From UBA7359 sp963976795 (GTDB lineage: Bacteria; Pseudomonadota; Gammaproteobacteria; Eutrophobiales; Eutrophobiaceae), in the NCBI GenBank assembly GCA_963976795.1, contig CAXBLT010000001.1:186001-250000 (forward strand): a stretch of DNA of 64,000 bases, written 5' to 3'. The notes under the pieces are model-generated. The model did no database searches, was not told the DNA's origin, and worked only from the letters and a program-made list of their open reading frames with translations. Positions 35,464 to 44,987 of the stretch are shown here, one piece after another. How positions within the stretch are numbered: the first letter of the stretch is position 1; each line of letters opens with the position of its first letter. A program made the translations under genes and the position numbers.

Positions 35464-36909
35464 GTGACGAACCAAAGTATTATTAATTTAGCCTTTATTG
35501 CCTATATGGCAATAATTTTTGCCATTGGATTTATTGCCTGGCGAAACACGAATAATTTTTCTGACTATATCCTTGGCGGTAGAAAACTCGGTAGTTGGAC
35601 AACAGCGATCAGTGCCGGGGCATCGGACATGAGCGGCTGGTTATTATTAGGTCTACCTGGTTATGCATATCTTGCCGGATTTGAAGCCATCTGGATAGCA
35701 ACGGGTTTGTTTATTGGCACCTGCCTTAATTGGTATTGGGTAGCACCTCGACTTCGGCTTGATACTGAACTCCTCAATGATGCCTTAACCTTGCCCGAAT
35801 ATCTTGAAAACCGTTTCAAAGACAACAGCCACATCCTACGATTCATCTCTGCAATATTTATTTTATTATTTTATATGTTTTACACCAGTTCGGGACTCGT
35901 CGCTGGGGGAAAATTATTCGAATCAGTATTTGGTCTTCCATACTCTTGGGCTGTCCTAACAGGTGCGATAACAATCCTGACATATACCAGCCTCGGCGGT
36001 TTCTTCGCTGTTTCATGGACTGATTTGATGCAGGGTTTATTGATGGCATTCGCCTTGAGCTTCATGGCCATCATCTCTATTTATAATCTTCATGGAATCG
36101 ATAGCCTTCTTTCATCCTTGTCGCAACAAAACCCGGAACTGATCAACCCATTTACATCGGTTGCGGGTGAAACACTGGGCCTTATAGGCATTACTTCCTT
36201 ACTCGGCTGGGGCTTGGGTTATTTTGGGCAACCGCATATATTAATCCGTTTCATGGCAATTAAATCTATGGAGAAAATTCCCTCTGCCAGACGCATTGCT
36301 ATTAATTGGACTTTCATAAGCTTGGTTAGCGCTTTAATTATCGGTTTTTCTGGTAGTGCGCTGTTATTACAAAGTGACGATAGTGAAAAGGTATTTATTG
36401 AGCTGTTGAACCTGTTTTTACACCCTATTCCAGCCGGTATATGCCTGGCTGCTATTCTAGCAGCGATCATGAGCACTGCTGACTCTCAACTATTAGTAGC
36501 TTCTTCCGCGTTAACTGAGGATATCTATAAAATCATAAATGTTAAAACAACAGATAAACAATTGGTCATGATCGGCCGCTTGGCTGTCATCCTGATTACA
36601 ATTTGTGCAACAGTACTCGCTTTAAAACCCGACAATAATGTACTCGGACTCGTTGCCTATGCCTGGGCAGGTTTTGGCGCAACTTTCGGCCCAGTTGTCC
36701 TGTTATCCTTGTTTTGGAAATCAATGTTGGCTAGTTCAGCAATAATTGGCATGTTATCGGGAGGCATGACTGTTATTATCTGGAAAAATATTGAATCCAA
36801 TTATCGAGTGTTTGAATTATATGAGCTTGTTCCAGGGTTTATCATCGCGTTAGTTTGCATCATCCTAAATCAGACTATTCATCAGCTTAAATTGCGGCAT
36901 GTAGAATAG
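35464..36909 (+). CDS. putP: Sodium:proline symporter family protein (PutP-like)
   Basis: 481 residues with about 12-13 membrane helices, SSS family. The Na+-site signatures include DMSGWLLLGLPGYAYLAG near helix 2, LSFMAIIS and ILAAIMSTADSQLLVASSALTEDIYK near helix 8-9. Similarity to PutP in the N-terminal GGRKLGSWTTAISAGASDMSGWLL is strong, but proline as substrate is inferred. Start is GTG at 35464, 3 bases after the upstream stop. The 3' end overlaps the convergent glnE-like gene by 23 bases. It is the last gene of the five-gene unit. Confidence 0.9.
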   Translation: MTNQSIINLAFIAYMAIIFAIGFIAWRNTNNFSDYILGGRKLGSWTTAISAGASDMSGWLLLGLPGYAYLAGFEAIWIATGLFIGTCLNWYWVAPRLRLDTELLNDALTLPEYLENRFKDNSHILRFISAIFILLFYMFYTSSGLVAGGKLFESVFGLPYSWAVLTGAITILTYTSLGGFFAVSWTDLMQGLLMAFALSFMAIISIYNLHGIDSLLSSLSQQNPELINPFTSVAGETLGLIGITSLLGWGLGYFGQPHILIRFMAIKSMEKIPSARRIAINWTFISLVSALIIGFSGSALLLQSDDSEKVFIELLNLFLHPIPAGICLAAILAAIMSTADSQLLVASSALTEDIYKIINVKTTDKQLVMIGRLAVILITICATVLALKPDNNVLGLVAYAWAGFGATFGPVVLLSLFWKSMLASSAIIGMLSGGMTVIIWKNIESNYRVFELYELVPGFIIALVCIILNQTIHQLKLRHVE

Positions 36910-38209
36910 ATTCAAACGTTTGTCGTACCCTATCTTGATATTGCATCAATCTATTTTCATATTCGGTTACTGCCTGATGATGATCCTCATTAAAAAAACC
37001 TGTTGCTCTTGCTAAAGGTAATAGAGACTTTGTATCTTTACTCACCTTACTGATCGACTTCATGTCAAATACACGTAACGCGGCTTCGCTTTTTTTGTAA
37101 AACTCATAAATACTTAATAATTCGAGAGCCGTTTTTTCATTAACAAAACCAAGCTTCGATGATTCCTTTAAAACTTGACGTGTACTTACACTTTTCAATT
37201 CCGGACATTTAGCTCCATAAGCAAGTTGCAAAAAATGCGTTAAAAAATCAATATCCATGACCCCGCCTTTGCCGCGTTTTATATCTATCTTATCACTGCC
37301 GCCAGCTAGTTCTTGCTCAACTAGAAGACGCACTTTTATTACCTCCTTGGCAAGATAAGACATCTCATATTCACCATAAACCTGATTTAAAACCTCATCG
37401 TTAACTCGCTCTGATAGTTCTTCATTTCCTACGACGACACGACAACGCGTCATCATTTGTCGCTCCCAAACTTCACGCTCATCTTGATGGAATGCCAAGA
37501 AACTCTCTAGTGGGGTCACGAGCACCCCGGAACTACCGTGCGGTCTTAACCTCATATCTATCTCATACAAAGCCCCAGACGGGTCCATTGTTGAAATATA
37601 ACGCAACATTTTTCTGACTTTATTTACGATAAATTCGTCACTATCTGGGACAAGGATATTTTCAATAAAAATTAAATCCAGATCTGAACCATAATTCATC
37701 TCGCTTCCAGCAAAACGACCCATTGCTAAAACACTGCATTGAATTGTTTCAAGCTGATCTAGCCCAAACAACCTGTACATTACGGTCAACACGTAGTCTG
37801 CAAGTTTTGTTAACCATGTTTCTGCTTGTTGCTGATTGATCACGCCACCTAATTGCAACAACAGGATAGATAGCATAATTTCATTTTTTCGAATCCTTAA
37901 CTGTTCAATTGCTTCATCCAGATTGTCATCGAAAGAAATATTCTTCAACACATTTAAAGAAGATTCGACTGAAGAGATATCCTGATTATTATCTTCGAAC
38001 AAATAAATAACCCTATTTCCTCGATAAAAACAAAATCGGGTAAAATACCAACTTGCGCCAAACAATGACGTCAATAATGTCAAGGAATCAACCGGCATCT
38101 CCCAACCTTCCTGTTGTGATAGTTCCAACCACCGTTCAAGACTATTCGCTGCAATATCCTTGTGCCAGGCCCGAGATAAGGCATATTGTATTTCCGGATG
38201 GTTAAGCAT
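36887..38209 (-). CDS. glnE: GlnE C-terminal half as separate protein (adenylyltransferase part)
   Basis: 440 residues. The nucleotidyltransferase motif is GRFAGSEMNYGSDLDLIF (Asp pair at about 176 and 178), followed by LYEIDMRLRPHGSSGVLV and KRGKGGVMDIDFLTHFLQL, as in the second half of bifunctional glutamine-synthetase adenylyltransferase. In E. coli both halves are in one 946-residue protein; here the ATG (38209) overlaps the stop of the upstream half-gene as TAATG, so the halves are separate chains with coupled translation. By analogy this is the half that attaches AMP. It overlaps convergent putP by 23 bases. Confidence 0.8.
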   Translation of the reverse strand: MLNHPEIQYALSRAWHKDIAANSLERWLELSQQEGWEMPVDSLTLLTSLFGASWYFTRFCFYRGNRVIYLFEDNNQDISSVESSLNVLKNISFDDNLDEAIEQLRIRKNEIMLSILLLQLGGVINQQQAETWLTKLADYVLTVMYRLFGLDQLETIQCSVLAMGRFAGSEMNYGSDLDLIFIENILVPDSDEFIVNKVRKMLRYISTMDPSGALYEIDMRLRPHGSSGVLVTPLESFLAFHQDEREVWERQMMTRCRVVVGNEELSERVNDEVLNQVYGEYEMSYLAKEVIKVRLLVEQELAGGSDKIDIKRGKGGVMDIDFLTHFLQLAYGAKCPELKSVSTRQVLKESSKLGFVNEKTALELLSIYEFYKKSEAALRVFDMKSISKVSKDTKSLLPLARATGFFNEDHHQAVTEYENRLMQYQDRVRQTFESILHAAI

Positions 38210-39501
38210 TAATAATTCGCATTTTCTGTTAATAATGTTTCAAAATATTTTGTTGCAATTTGTTGATGCAGAACTAAATCATTATTAAATCCCGCATAAG
38301 CCTCATCACTATTTTCAGCGGAATAACCCATCATTTTTGCGATTTTTTTAAGTTTCTCTCCATCATTAGGCAGCTGATGTGTTTGTTGTTCATCAATCAT
38401 TTGTAATCGATTTTCAAGCCTGCGTAGAAAAAGGTAACTCCCTCTCAATGCACCAGCCTCTTCATTATTGATAAAACCAAAGTGATTTAGTTTTTTTAAT
38501 ACCTCTACAGTATTGGTGATTTGTAGTTCAGGTTGGTGTCCCCCGTTAATTATTTGTAACATTTGAACAAAAAACTCGATATCCCTAATCCCACCTGCGC
38601 CCAGTTTCACATTCCAGTGTCCTTCCTTTTCCCGTTGCGCGGACATGTCTCGTTTAATTTTGAAAAATCGCTCAATATCTTCAGCACTCAAACTTTTATG
38701 ATATACAAACGGCTTTAAACTGGTAATCATCTCGGCACCTAGCGCTTTTGAACCTGCGACAAATCGTCCTCGTAACCAGGCAATTCGTTCCCATGCTTCT
38801 TTGGACGCTTGATAATATTCTTCATATTCTTCAAGCGAAAATGTCAACGGCGCACTTCGTCCCCAAGGCCTTAAATTTAAGTCAACACGATATAAAAAAC
38901 CATCTTCAGTATTCTCGGTTAATAAGCGACAAAATCGACGTATATGTTGCGTGTAATACTGATGCATTTCATGACGTTTTCTATCATCACTATCCTGAAG
39001 CACAAAAATAATATCTATATCAGAACTGTAATTTAACTCATTAGCGCCAAGCTTACCCAACGCCATAATCGCAATATCGTTTTCGAAATCAAAATCGCTG
39101 GACTCTTTAGCAACTAATTTGTGTCCGCTCTGAATTACAGTATCTGCCAAATGGCTTAGACTGGACAATACCGTTTCATAAGGGCATATATTGCACACGT
39201 CCATCCATGTGATTTGCAACAAAGAACGATATTTAAACAAGCGCAATTCATTAACATCGGAAATATTATTAATGTCTTGTCTTTTGTATGAAGTTCCAAT
39301 TAATGAAACCGCCTCGGGATGACGATGCAAAAAATTAGCTAAAAATCGGGATATCCCTAGTATTTTAATCAATCCCGATTTTTGCACCTCACTAAACTCG
39401 TTAATTATGCGAGCCGACTCTTCATCATCAAGCAATACTTGCAACCGGTTTGAAGTTATATCGGGATCTACAGTTTGCTCGATGATCTTATCGAGTTCCA
39501 T
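38209..39501 (-). CDS. glnE: GlnE N-terminal half as separate protein (adenylyl-removing part)
   Basis: 430 residues. Nucleotidyltransferase motif ALGKLGANELNYSSDIDIIF (Asp161/Asp163), then LYRVDLNLRPWGRSAPL and KLGAGGIRDIEFFVQMLQI. These are the family features of the first half of GlnE, which removes AMP from glutamine synthetase by phosphorolysis in E. coli. The frame ends at TAA overlapping the ATG of the second half. Gene structure looks designed rather than broken: the second half has a good start, and both halves keep catalytic residues. A real frameshift cannot be excluded from sequence alone. Confidence 0.8.
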   Translation of the reverse strand: MELDKIIEQTVDPDITSNRLQVLLDDEESARIINEFSEVQKSGLIKILGISRFLANFLHRHPEAVSLIGTSYKRQDINNISDVNELRLFKYRSLLQITWMDVCNICPYETVLSSLSHLADTVIQSGHKLVAKESSDFDFENDIAIMALGKLGANELNYSSDIDIIFVLQDSDDRKRHEMHQYYTQHIRRFCRLLTENTEDGFLYRVDLNLRPWGRSAPLTFSLEEYEEYYQASKEAWERIAWLRGRFVAGSKALGAEMITSLKPFVYHKSLSAEDIERFFKIKRDMSAQREKEGHWNVKLGAGGIRDIEFFVQMLQIINGGHQPELQITNTVEVLKKLNHFGFINNEEAGALRGSYLFLRRLENRLQMIDEQQTHQLPNDGEKLKKIAKMMGYSAENSDEAYAGFNNDLVLHQQIATKYFETLLTENANY

Positions 39502-39526
39502 AAGGAGATGTACTTAAAGTCGCTGT

Positions 39527-41407
39527 CTAAAGCTTATTGTAGATCTCACTTCCCTTTTCCTTAAACTCTTTCGACATATCATCCATGCCTTTTTTTATCG
39601 CATCATCCATATTTTCCATGCCTTGTTGATCTGCATAATCTCTAACATCTTGAGAAATCTTCATAGAACAAAAATTAGGCCCGCACATCGAACAAAAATG
39701 TGCAATCTTGTGACCTTCTTTCGGTAGGGTTTCGTCATGAAAATCTTTAGCTCTATCCGGATCTAGACCAAGATTGAACTGATCTTCCCAACGGAACTCG
39801 AAACGCGCTTTTGATAAAGCGTTATCTCTTAATTGTGCAGTAGGATGACCTTTTGCCAAATCAGCGGCATGGGCTGCGATCTTGTAGGTAATAATGCCTT
39901 CTTTAACATCATCCTTATTTGGCAAACCCAAATGTTCTTTAGGTGTGACATAACATAACATTGCCGTGCCATACCAGCCGATCATCGCTGCACCGATAGC
40001 AGATGTAATATGATCATAGCCTGGCGCAATGTCTGTCGTCAGCGGTCCTAATGTATAAAAAGGTGCTTCGTGACATTCATCCATCTCTTTATCGATGTTT
40101 TCTTTAATCATATGCATAGGCACATGACCAGGACCTTCTATCATGACTTGTACATCATGTTTCCAGGCAATCTTGGTTAACTCACCCAAGGTCTTTAATT
40201 CTGAAAACTGAGCTTCATCATTCGCATCAGCTAAAGAACCCGGGCGCAATCCATCACCTAAAGAGAAAGCAACATCATACTTTTTCATTAATTCGCAGAT
40301 TTCTTCAAAATGGGTGTAAAGAAAGTTTTCTTTATGGTGCGCTAGACACCACTTGGCTAGAATAGAACCACCGCGAGATACAATTCCAGTCACGCGTTTT
40401 GCCGTTAAGGGAATATAAGCCAAACGAACACCCGCATGGATAGTAAAATAATCAACGCCCTGCTCGGCTTGCTCAATCAATGTATCCCGATAAATTTCCC
40501 ATGTTAGGTCCTCTGCTTTACCATTCACTTTTTCCAGCGCTTGATAAATAGGAACGGTGCCTATCGGTACCGGTGAATTTCTCACTATCCATTCTCGAGT
40601 TTCATGAATATTTTTACCCGTTGAAAGATCCATCACCGTGTCGGCACCATGGCGAATCGACCACGTCATTTTTTCTACTTCTTCTTCTATAGTTGAGCCT
40701 AAAGCTGAATTACCGATGTTGGCATTAATCTTTACCAAAAAATTACGCCCAATAATCATCGGTTCTGATTCAGGGTGATTAATATTATTAGGAATAATAG
40801 CGCGTCCAGCCGCGACTTCATCTCGAACAAACTCGGGGGTCACCTCTTCCGGTAATGTGCTTTGCCAAGGCGTCCCCGCATGCCGTTTAAGTAATGTTGC
40901 ATCTTTATATTCATTCAGACGTTGATTTTCTCGAATCGCGATAAACTCCATCTCTGGAGTGATAATTCCTTTTTTCGCGTAATGCATTTGAGTAACATTG
41001 GCGCCAGCTTTAGCTTCGCGAGGCTTTGGTGGCTGTGCATAACGTAATTTTTGTAATTCCGGGTCATTTAGACGCTCAACTCCGAAATCAGAGCTAGGTC
41101 CGCTAAGTTCCTGGGTGTCATTCCGTTCAACAACCCATTGCGCCCTCAATGGCTGTAAGCCTTTACGAATATCGATATCGACTACTGGGTCAGTATAAGG
41201 ACCCGATGTGTCATAAACGGTGATCGGCGTATTTTCTTCAAGGCCATTTTGAGTTTGAGTTGGAGAACAGGAAATTTCCCTCATTGGTACACGAATGTCA
41301 GGTCTGGAACCAATAACGTGTATTTTTTTCGAATTAGGGATTGCCTCGACAGCTTTTTTGTCCACTGTCGCGGTATTACTCAGGATGGAATCAGGTATTG
41401 CACTCAT
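39527..41407 (-). CDS. thiC: Phosphomethylpyrimidine synthase ThiC
   Basis: 626 residues, full length. The C-terminal CSMCGPNFCSMKIS supplies the Cys ligands of the 4Fe-4S cluster (CxxCxxxxC). GIVSRGGSILAKWCL, TIHAGVRLAYIP and GPGHVPMHMIKENIDKE are further family blocks. It turns aminoimidazole ribotide into hydroxymethylpyrimidine phosphate, the pyrimidine part of thiamin, using SAM radical chemistry. A TPP riboswitch lies upstream, so expression falls when TPP is high. Start ATG at 41407. No other thiamin gene is adjacent. Confidence 0.96.
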   Translation of the reverse strand: MSAIPDSILSNTATVDKKAVEAIPNSKKIHVIGSRPDIRVPMREISCSPTQTQNGLEENTPITVYDTSGPYTDPVVDIDIRKGLQPLRAQWVVERNDTQELSGPSSDFGVERLNDPELQKLRYAQPPKPREAKAGANVTQMHYAKKGIITPEMEFIAIRENQRLNEYKDATLLKRHAGTPWQSTLPEEVTPEFVRDEVAAGRAIIPNNINHPESEPMIIGRNFLVKINANIGNSALGSTIEEEVEKMTWSIRHGADTVMDLSTGKNIHETREWIVRNSPVPIGTVPIYQALEKVNGKAEDLTWEIYRDTLIEQAEQGVDYFTIHAGVRLAYIPLTAKRVTGIVSRGGSILAKWCLAHHKENFLYTHFEEICELMKKYDVAFSLGDGLRPGSLADANDEAQFSELKTLGELTKIAWKHDVQVMIEGPGHVPMHMIKENIDKEMDECHEAPFYTLGPLTTDIAPGYDHITSAIGAAMIGWYGTAMLCYVTPKEHLGLPNKDDVKEGIITYKIAAHAADLAKGHPTAQLRDNALSKARFEFRWEDQFNLGLDPDRAKDFHDETLPKEGHKIAHFCSMCGPNFCSMKISQDVRDYADQQGMENMDDAIKKGMDDMSKEFKEKGSEIYNKL

Positions 41408-41463
41408 TAAAAATAGCCTCTTTCATATGAAAAGAATTATAATTACGAGCGCCAATGGCAAGA

Positions 41464-41543
41464 TGCTTGCTTCCCTACGCTGGTACTAACCAGATCAGGT
41501 CAAGGGTCAATCTCAGCCCACAAAGGCGCCCCTAGCTTGGTGA
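41464..41543 (-). promoter_or_regulatory. TPP riboswitch (THI element) in the thiC leader
   Basis: On the minus strand the order is CTAGGGGCGCC, GGGCTGAGAT, ACCCTTGACCTGATCTGG, TTAGTACCAGCGTAGGGAAG: the core of the TPP riboswitch, with both conserved pyrimidine- and pyrophosphate-sensing arms. It ends about 60 bases before the thiC start. Control is likely on translation initiation, as I see no T-rich terminator before the start. A TATTAT box just upstream (complement of 41552-41557) may be the -10 region, overlapping sequence used for the divergent gene at 41608. Confidence 0.93.
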
Positions 41544-41607
41544 CATGCTATATAATACGATTACTAACTACAACCACATTTAAATAGACGCTAAGAGATA
41601 TAAAGAT

Positions 41608-42261
41608 ATGGATTTTAAACAAGCCCGTTTTAATATGATTGAACAACAAATCCGAACCTGGGAGGTGCTCGACCAGGAGGTATTGGATCTCTTGAACGAA
41701 ATTCATCGCGAAGAATTTATTCCTGAGTCATACCAAAACCTTTCGTTTGCAGACACTTCGATCCCCATAGGTCATGGTCAAACCACAATGGCACCAAAAT
41801 TCGAGGCCAAGATTCTCCAATCTCTAGACGTCAATCCCGATGAATCCGTACTGGAGATCGGGACCGGCTGTGGCTATTTCACCGCCCTACTTGCAAGCTC
41901 AGCAAAACATATTAGAAGTGTAGATATTTTTCCAGACTTTATCGATACCGCTAGAGAGAAAATTGCAAAAACCAAACTCACTAATATTGAACTGGAAAAC
42001 TGTGATGTCTATTCGTTGTTAGAAAAAACAGAATGCTATGATGTCGTTGTATTTACCGCTTCGTTACCATCAATAGATGAACGTTTCCTCAGCTTATTGA
42101 ACAACAATGGACGTCTGTTTGTCATTGTTGGTGAAGCACCAGCCATGGAAGCGCGATTGTATACAAAGCACAATGAGTCTAGTTGGTCATATGACAGTTT
42201 ATTTGAAACCGATTTGCCAGCATTGATTGGAGCTAAACAAAGAGACGAATTTGAATTCTAG
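41608..42261 (+). CDS. Pcm-family protein-isoaspartate methyltransferase paralogue
   Basis: 217 residues. SAM motif VLEIGTGCGYFTALLAS, then FIPESYQNLSFADTSIPIGHGQTTMAPKFEAKIL; these match the PCMT family but the sequence differs widely from the gene at 9978. This second type, MDFKQARFNMIEQQIRTWEVLDQ, is known in proteobacteria upstream of tolC. Its substrate is not certain. The rhodanese gene follows 6 bases later and the TolC-like gene 52 bases after that, probably one operon. Start ATG at 41608. Confidence 0.85.
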   Translation: MDFKQARFNMIEQQIRTWEVLDQEVLDLLNEIHREEFIPESYQNLSFADTSIPIGHGQTTMAPKFEAKILQSLDVNPDESVLEIGTGCGYFTALLASSAKHIRSVDIFPDFIDTAREKIAKTKLTNIELENCDVYSLLEKTECYDVVVFTASLPSIDERFLSLLNNNGRLFVIVGEAPAMEARLYTKHNESSWSYDSLFETDLPALIGAKQRDEFEF

Positions 42262-42267
42262 TATTTT

Positions 42268-42585
42268 ATGAAATCAATCACTCCAGAGATACTTAAAACA
42301 AAACTTGAAGCAGGTGAAAAACCGTGTCTGCTTGATGTACGTGAGGTATGGGAATACGATTTATGTAATATTGACGGCTCCACAAATATTAGCATGTCAA
42401 ATATAGAACAAATATTAAATGACTTTAAACCAGATGATGAAATAATCGTTATTTGCCATCACGGCATGCGTAGTTTTCAAGTAGCTAGTTATTTAGAAGG
42501 AGAAGGTTATAGTAATATAACAAACCTGGAAGGCGGCGTTGATGCCTGGGCCAGGACTGTTGATACAGCTATGGTTCAATATTGA
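42268..42585 (+). CDS. Single-domain rhodanese-like protein
   Basis: 105 residues. CLLDVREVWEYDLCNIDGSTNISMS at the start and active-site loop CHHGMRS with Cys63 at about 63-69, then NLEGGVDAWA. These resemble GlpE/PspE-like single-domain sulfurtransferases. The sulfur acceptor is unknown. It lies between the Pcm paralogue and the TolC-like gene, a known order in gammaproteobacteria. Confidence 0.88.
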   Translation: MKSITPEILKTKLEAGEKPCLLDVREVWEYDLCNIDGSTNISMSNIEQILNDFKPDDEIIVICHHGMRSFQVASYLEGEGYSNITNLEGGVDAWARTVDTAMVQY

Positions 42586-42637
42586 TAGTTATTCAATATC
42601 AATCATAAAAACAACTTAAAGTAAGAATTCCCTCAGC

Positions 42638-43972
42638 ATGAATACAACTAGCCTTTTAATAAAAGCATATTGCCTTGCGCTATGTCTCCAGGTATCGGCG
42701 AATAGCCTTGGAGCAGATTTATTACATGTCTATAAACTGGCTGAAAAAAATGATCAGGAATACTTACAGGCCTTAGCTTCTCATCGGGCAGTACTTGAAT
42801 CGCGTCCCCAAGCTCTATCACTATTACTTCCAGCTATAAACCTTAGTGCAGACACGACACGCAATGACCAAGATATCTCGTCTAGCGGGGCAGCTATAGG
42901 CTCTAGTGGAGAGGTTAATTTCAATAGCCGCGGTTACCGCTTAAGTATTACGCAACCATTATTCAGGCGCGACAGATTTATCGCTCTCGATCAAGCAGAC
43001 AGTGAGATAAAGCAAGCTGAGGCTGAGCTCATTGAGGCGCAACAAGAATTAGTTATCAGAATAGCCGAGCGTTATTTTGATATTTTGGCCAATATTGACA
43101 ACCTTGAGTTTGCACAAGCAGAGGTTAAATCGCTGAGTCGACAACTTGAACAAGCCAATCAACGTTTCGAGGTTGGTCTGAGCGCGATCACCGACGTGCA
43201 TGAGGCACAGGCAGGATATGATTTGGCTGTGGCACAAGAAATTCAGGCGCGTAATGCCATCGATAATTCGCAGGAAGCGATGCGTGAATTGACTGGTGAC
43301 TACATAACAGAATTTAATCAATTAGGAGAGTCCATGCCGCTAGTCAGCCCAGAGCCTCTAGCGATAGAAAATTGGACACAATTATCTTTAGATCAAAATC
43401 TGGGGGTCATCGCATCACGTCACGCTGCTGAAACAGCTAGAAACGAGGTGAAACGACAATCTGCGGGGCACTTACCTACACTTGATCTGGTGGCAGCAGA
43501 GACATATGACTCCTCTGGCGGTCGTTTTGGTTCCACAAAACAACACGCCTCTTCCATCGGCCTTGAACTAAATATTCCAATCTATTCAGGCGGATTAGTC
43601 AGTTCTCAAACTCGAGAAGCACATGAGAATTATAATATAGCCATGTATTCTCTTGAGCGGGCCAGGCGTTCTGCACAAAGATCGACTAGAGAAGCATACC
43701 TGGGTGTAATATCAGGTATAAGTCGAGTACAAGCATTAAAACAAGCTGTTATATCAAGTGAAACAGCTTTAGAAGCGACAGAAGCAGGATTTGAAGTCGG
43801 AACACGAACTGCTGTGGATGTTGTCGCATCACAACGTGCCACATCTGAAGCACGGCGTAATTATAGTCAGGCAAAATACGACTATTTAATTGATACACTT
43901 AGTCTAAAACAAGCTGCGGGAACATTATCTACCGAAGATCTTGAACTTATCAATGCATGGTTAACTAACTAA
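42638..43972 (+). CDS. tolC: TolC-family outer membrane channel protein
   Basis: 444 residues. Signal peptide MNTTSLLIKAYCLALCLQ.. cleaved near SLGA. The mature part has two OEP repeats (about 30-220 and 235-440) of long helices with LLHVYKLAEKNDQEYLQA, LRQ-type coiled coil regions and GVISGISRVQALKQAVISSETALEATEAGFEVGTRTAVDVVASQRA in the second half. It should form a trimeric tunnel for drug efflux or type I secretion. The inner-membrane partners are not in this window. Confidence 0.9.
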   Translation: MNTTSLLIKAYCLALCLQVSANSLGADLLHVYKLAEKNDQEYLQALASHRAVLESRPQALSLLLPAINLSADTTRNDQDISSSGAAIGSSGEVNFNSRGYRLSITQPLFRRDRFIALDQADSEIKQAEAELIEAQQELVIRIAERYFDILANIDNLEFAQAEVKSLSRQLEQANQRFEVGLSAITDVHEAQAGYDLAVAQEIQARNAIDNSQEAMRELTGDYITEFNQLGESMPLVSPEPLAIENWTQLSLDQNLGVIASRHAAETARNEVKRQSAGHLPTLDLVAAETYDSSGGRFGSTKQHASSIGLELNIPIYSGGLVSSQTREAHENYNIAMYSLERARRSAQRSTREAYLGVISGISRVQALKQAVISSETALEATEAGFEVGTRTAVDVVASQRATSEARRNYSQAKYDYLIDTLSLKQAAGTLSTEDLELINAWLTN

Positions 43973-43977
43973 ATAAA

Positions 43978-44553
43978 ATGACATTAAAAAACAGATCTAA
44001 TCTTTTATGTGATATCGATGATAGCTGCCTCATCATTATTGATGTTCAAGAAAAGTTAACTACCGCTATACCGGATAAAGTAATAAATCGCTTAAGAAAA
44101 AACACAGCTATATTATTGAATGCCGCAAATGAATTAAACGTTCCTGTTAGCACAACAGAACAATATCCGAAAGGGCTTGGAAAAACTGAAGCATTTATTA
44201 CACAAAGCCTTTCTGACTCATCGCCAACTTTTGAAAAGTCCCGTTTTTCTTGCCTAGGCGCCGATGGTTTCACGAAGTACCTGTCCGAACTCAACAAAAA
44301 ACAAATCATAATTGCCGGGCTAGAGGCACATATTTGTGTATTCCAAAGTGCGATTGATCTTGAACAAGCGGGTTTTGATGTTTATGTTGTGATTGACGCC
44401 ATTGCTTCTAGAGAATTCACCAGCTACGAATCAGCATTAACACGATTAAAACAAGCCAACGTCAATTTATTAAATACTGAGTCAGTCCTGTTTGAGTGGT
44501 TACGAGGTGATTCACACGAAAAATTTAAAACGATTAGTAAGCTAATAAATTAA
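43978..44553 (+). CDS. Isochorismatase-like cysteine hydrolase
   Basis: 191 residues. The catalytic triad is visible: Asp22 in LIIIDVQEKL, Lys in TFEKSRFSCLG and Cys in GLEAHICVFQSAIDL, with a cis-peptide (GLEAH) before the Cys. The family includes isochorismatases, nicotinamidases and ycaC-type hydrolases. Isochorismate chemistry is not suggested here. It follows the TolC-like gene by 5 bases, so it is probably the end of the same transcript. Its stop overlaps the convergent gene by 4 bases. Confidence 0.88.
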   Translation: MTLKNRSNLLCDIDDSCLIIIDVQEKLTTAIPDKVINRLRKNTAILLNAANELNVPVSTTEQYPKGLGKTEAFITQSLSDSSPTFEKSRFSCLGADGFTKYLSELNKKQIIIAGLEAHICVFQSAIDLEQAGFDVYVVIDAIASREFTSYESALTRLKQANVNLLNTESVLFEWLRGDSHEKFKTISKLIN

Positions 44554-44987
44554 TTCACACCTGAGCGAATTAAAAAGCGCCAATATTTACCAAATAGCCC
44601 CATTTGGGTAACACTTAACCCAACGCATGCGCTTAAGATAGCTGCAGCGAAAATTGTCCTTCCTTCAAGGTTTTCACTATTAGAAAAAACTATGAGTAGC
44701 ATTGTAAACACTGCTGCTACAACACCACCTATCTTTTCATTGAACGTTTTTTGAATATGATTTATTACTTTTGTTTGAGATAAAAAACCTGGCGTTATGA
44801 AAGAAATGAGCAACAACAGAACAACGCCAGAATATATGATGCCATCAATTGATTCAGAGGGGATGTATGTTGGCGTGCCGCTATACAACAATACTCCTAA
44901 ATAGATACAGGCCAATAGAGCCAAACATTCCATGCTTAAGATAAAAAGGAAGAATGGTGTAATCCTGAAACCAAACAGCTTTAACAT
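44550..44987 (-). CDS. Small membrane protein, sugar-transferase-N-terminus-like
   Basis: 145 residues with four predicted helices: FFLFILSMECLALLACIYLGVLLY, GIIYSGVVLLLLISFI, GGVVAAVFTMLLIVF and FAAAILSACVGLSVTQMGLF. The start MLKLFGFRITPFFLFILSME is similar to the N-terminal membrane part of EpsB-type sugar transferases of PEP-CTERM/exosortase systems, but the catalytic domain is missing and no exopolysaccharide genes are around. It may be a relic or an unrelated membrane protein. Start ATG at 44987. Confidence 0.5.
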   Translation of the reverse strand: MLKLFGFRITPFFLFILSMECLALLACIYLGVLLYSGTPTYIPSESIDGIIYSGVVLLLLISFITPGFLSQTKVINHIQKTFNEKIGGVVAAVFTMLLIVFSNSENLEGRTIFAAAILSACVGLSVTQMGLFGKYWRFLIRSGVN

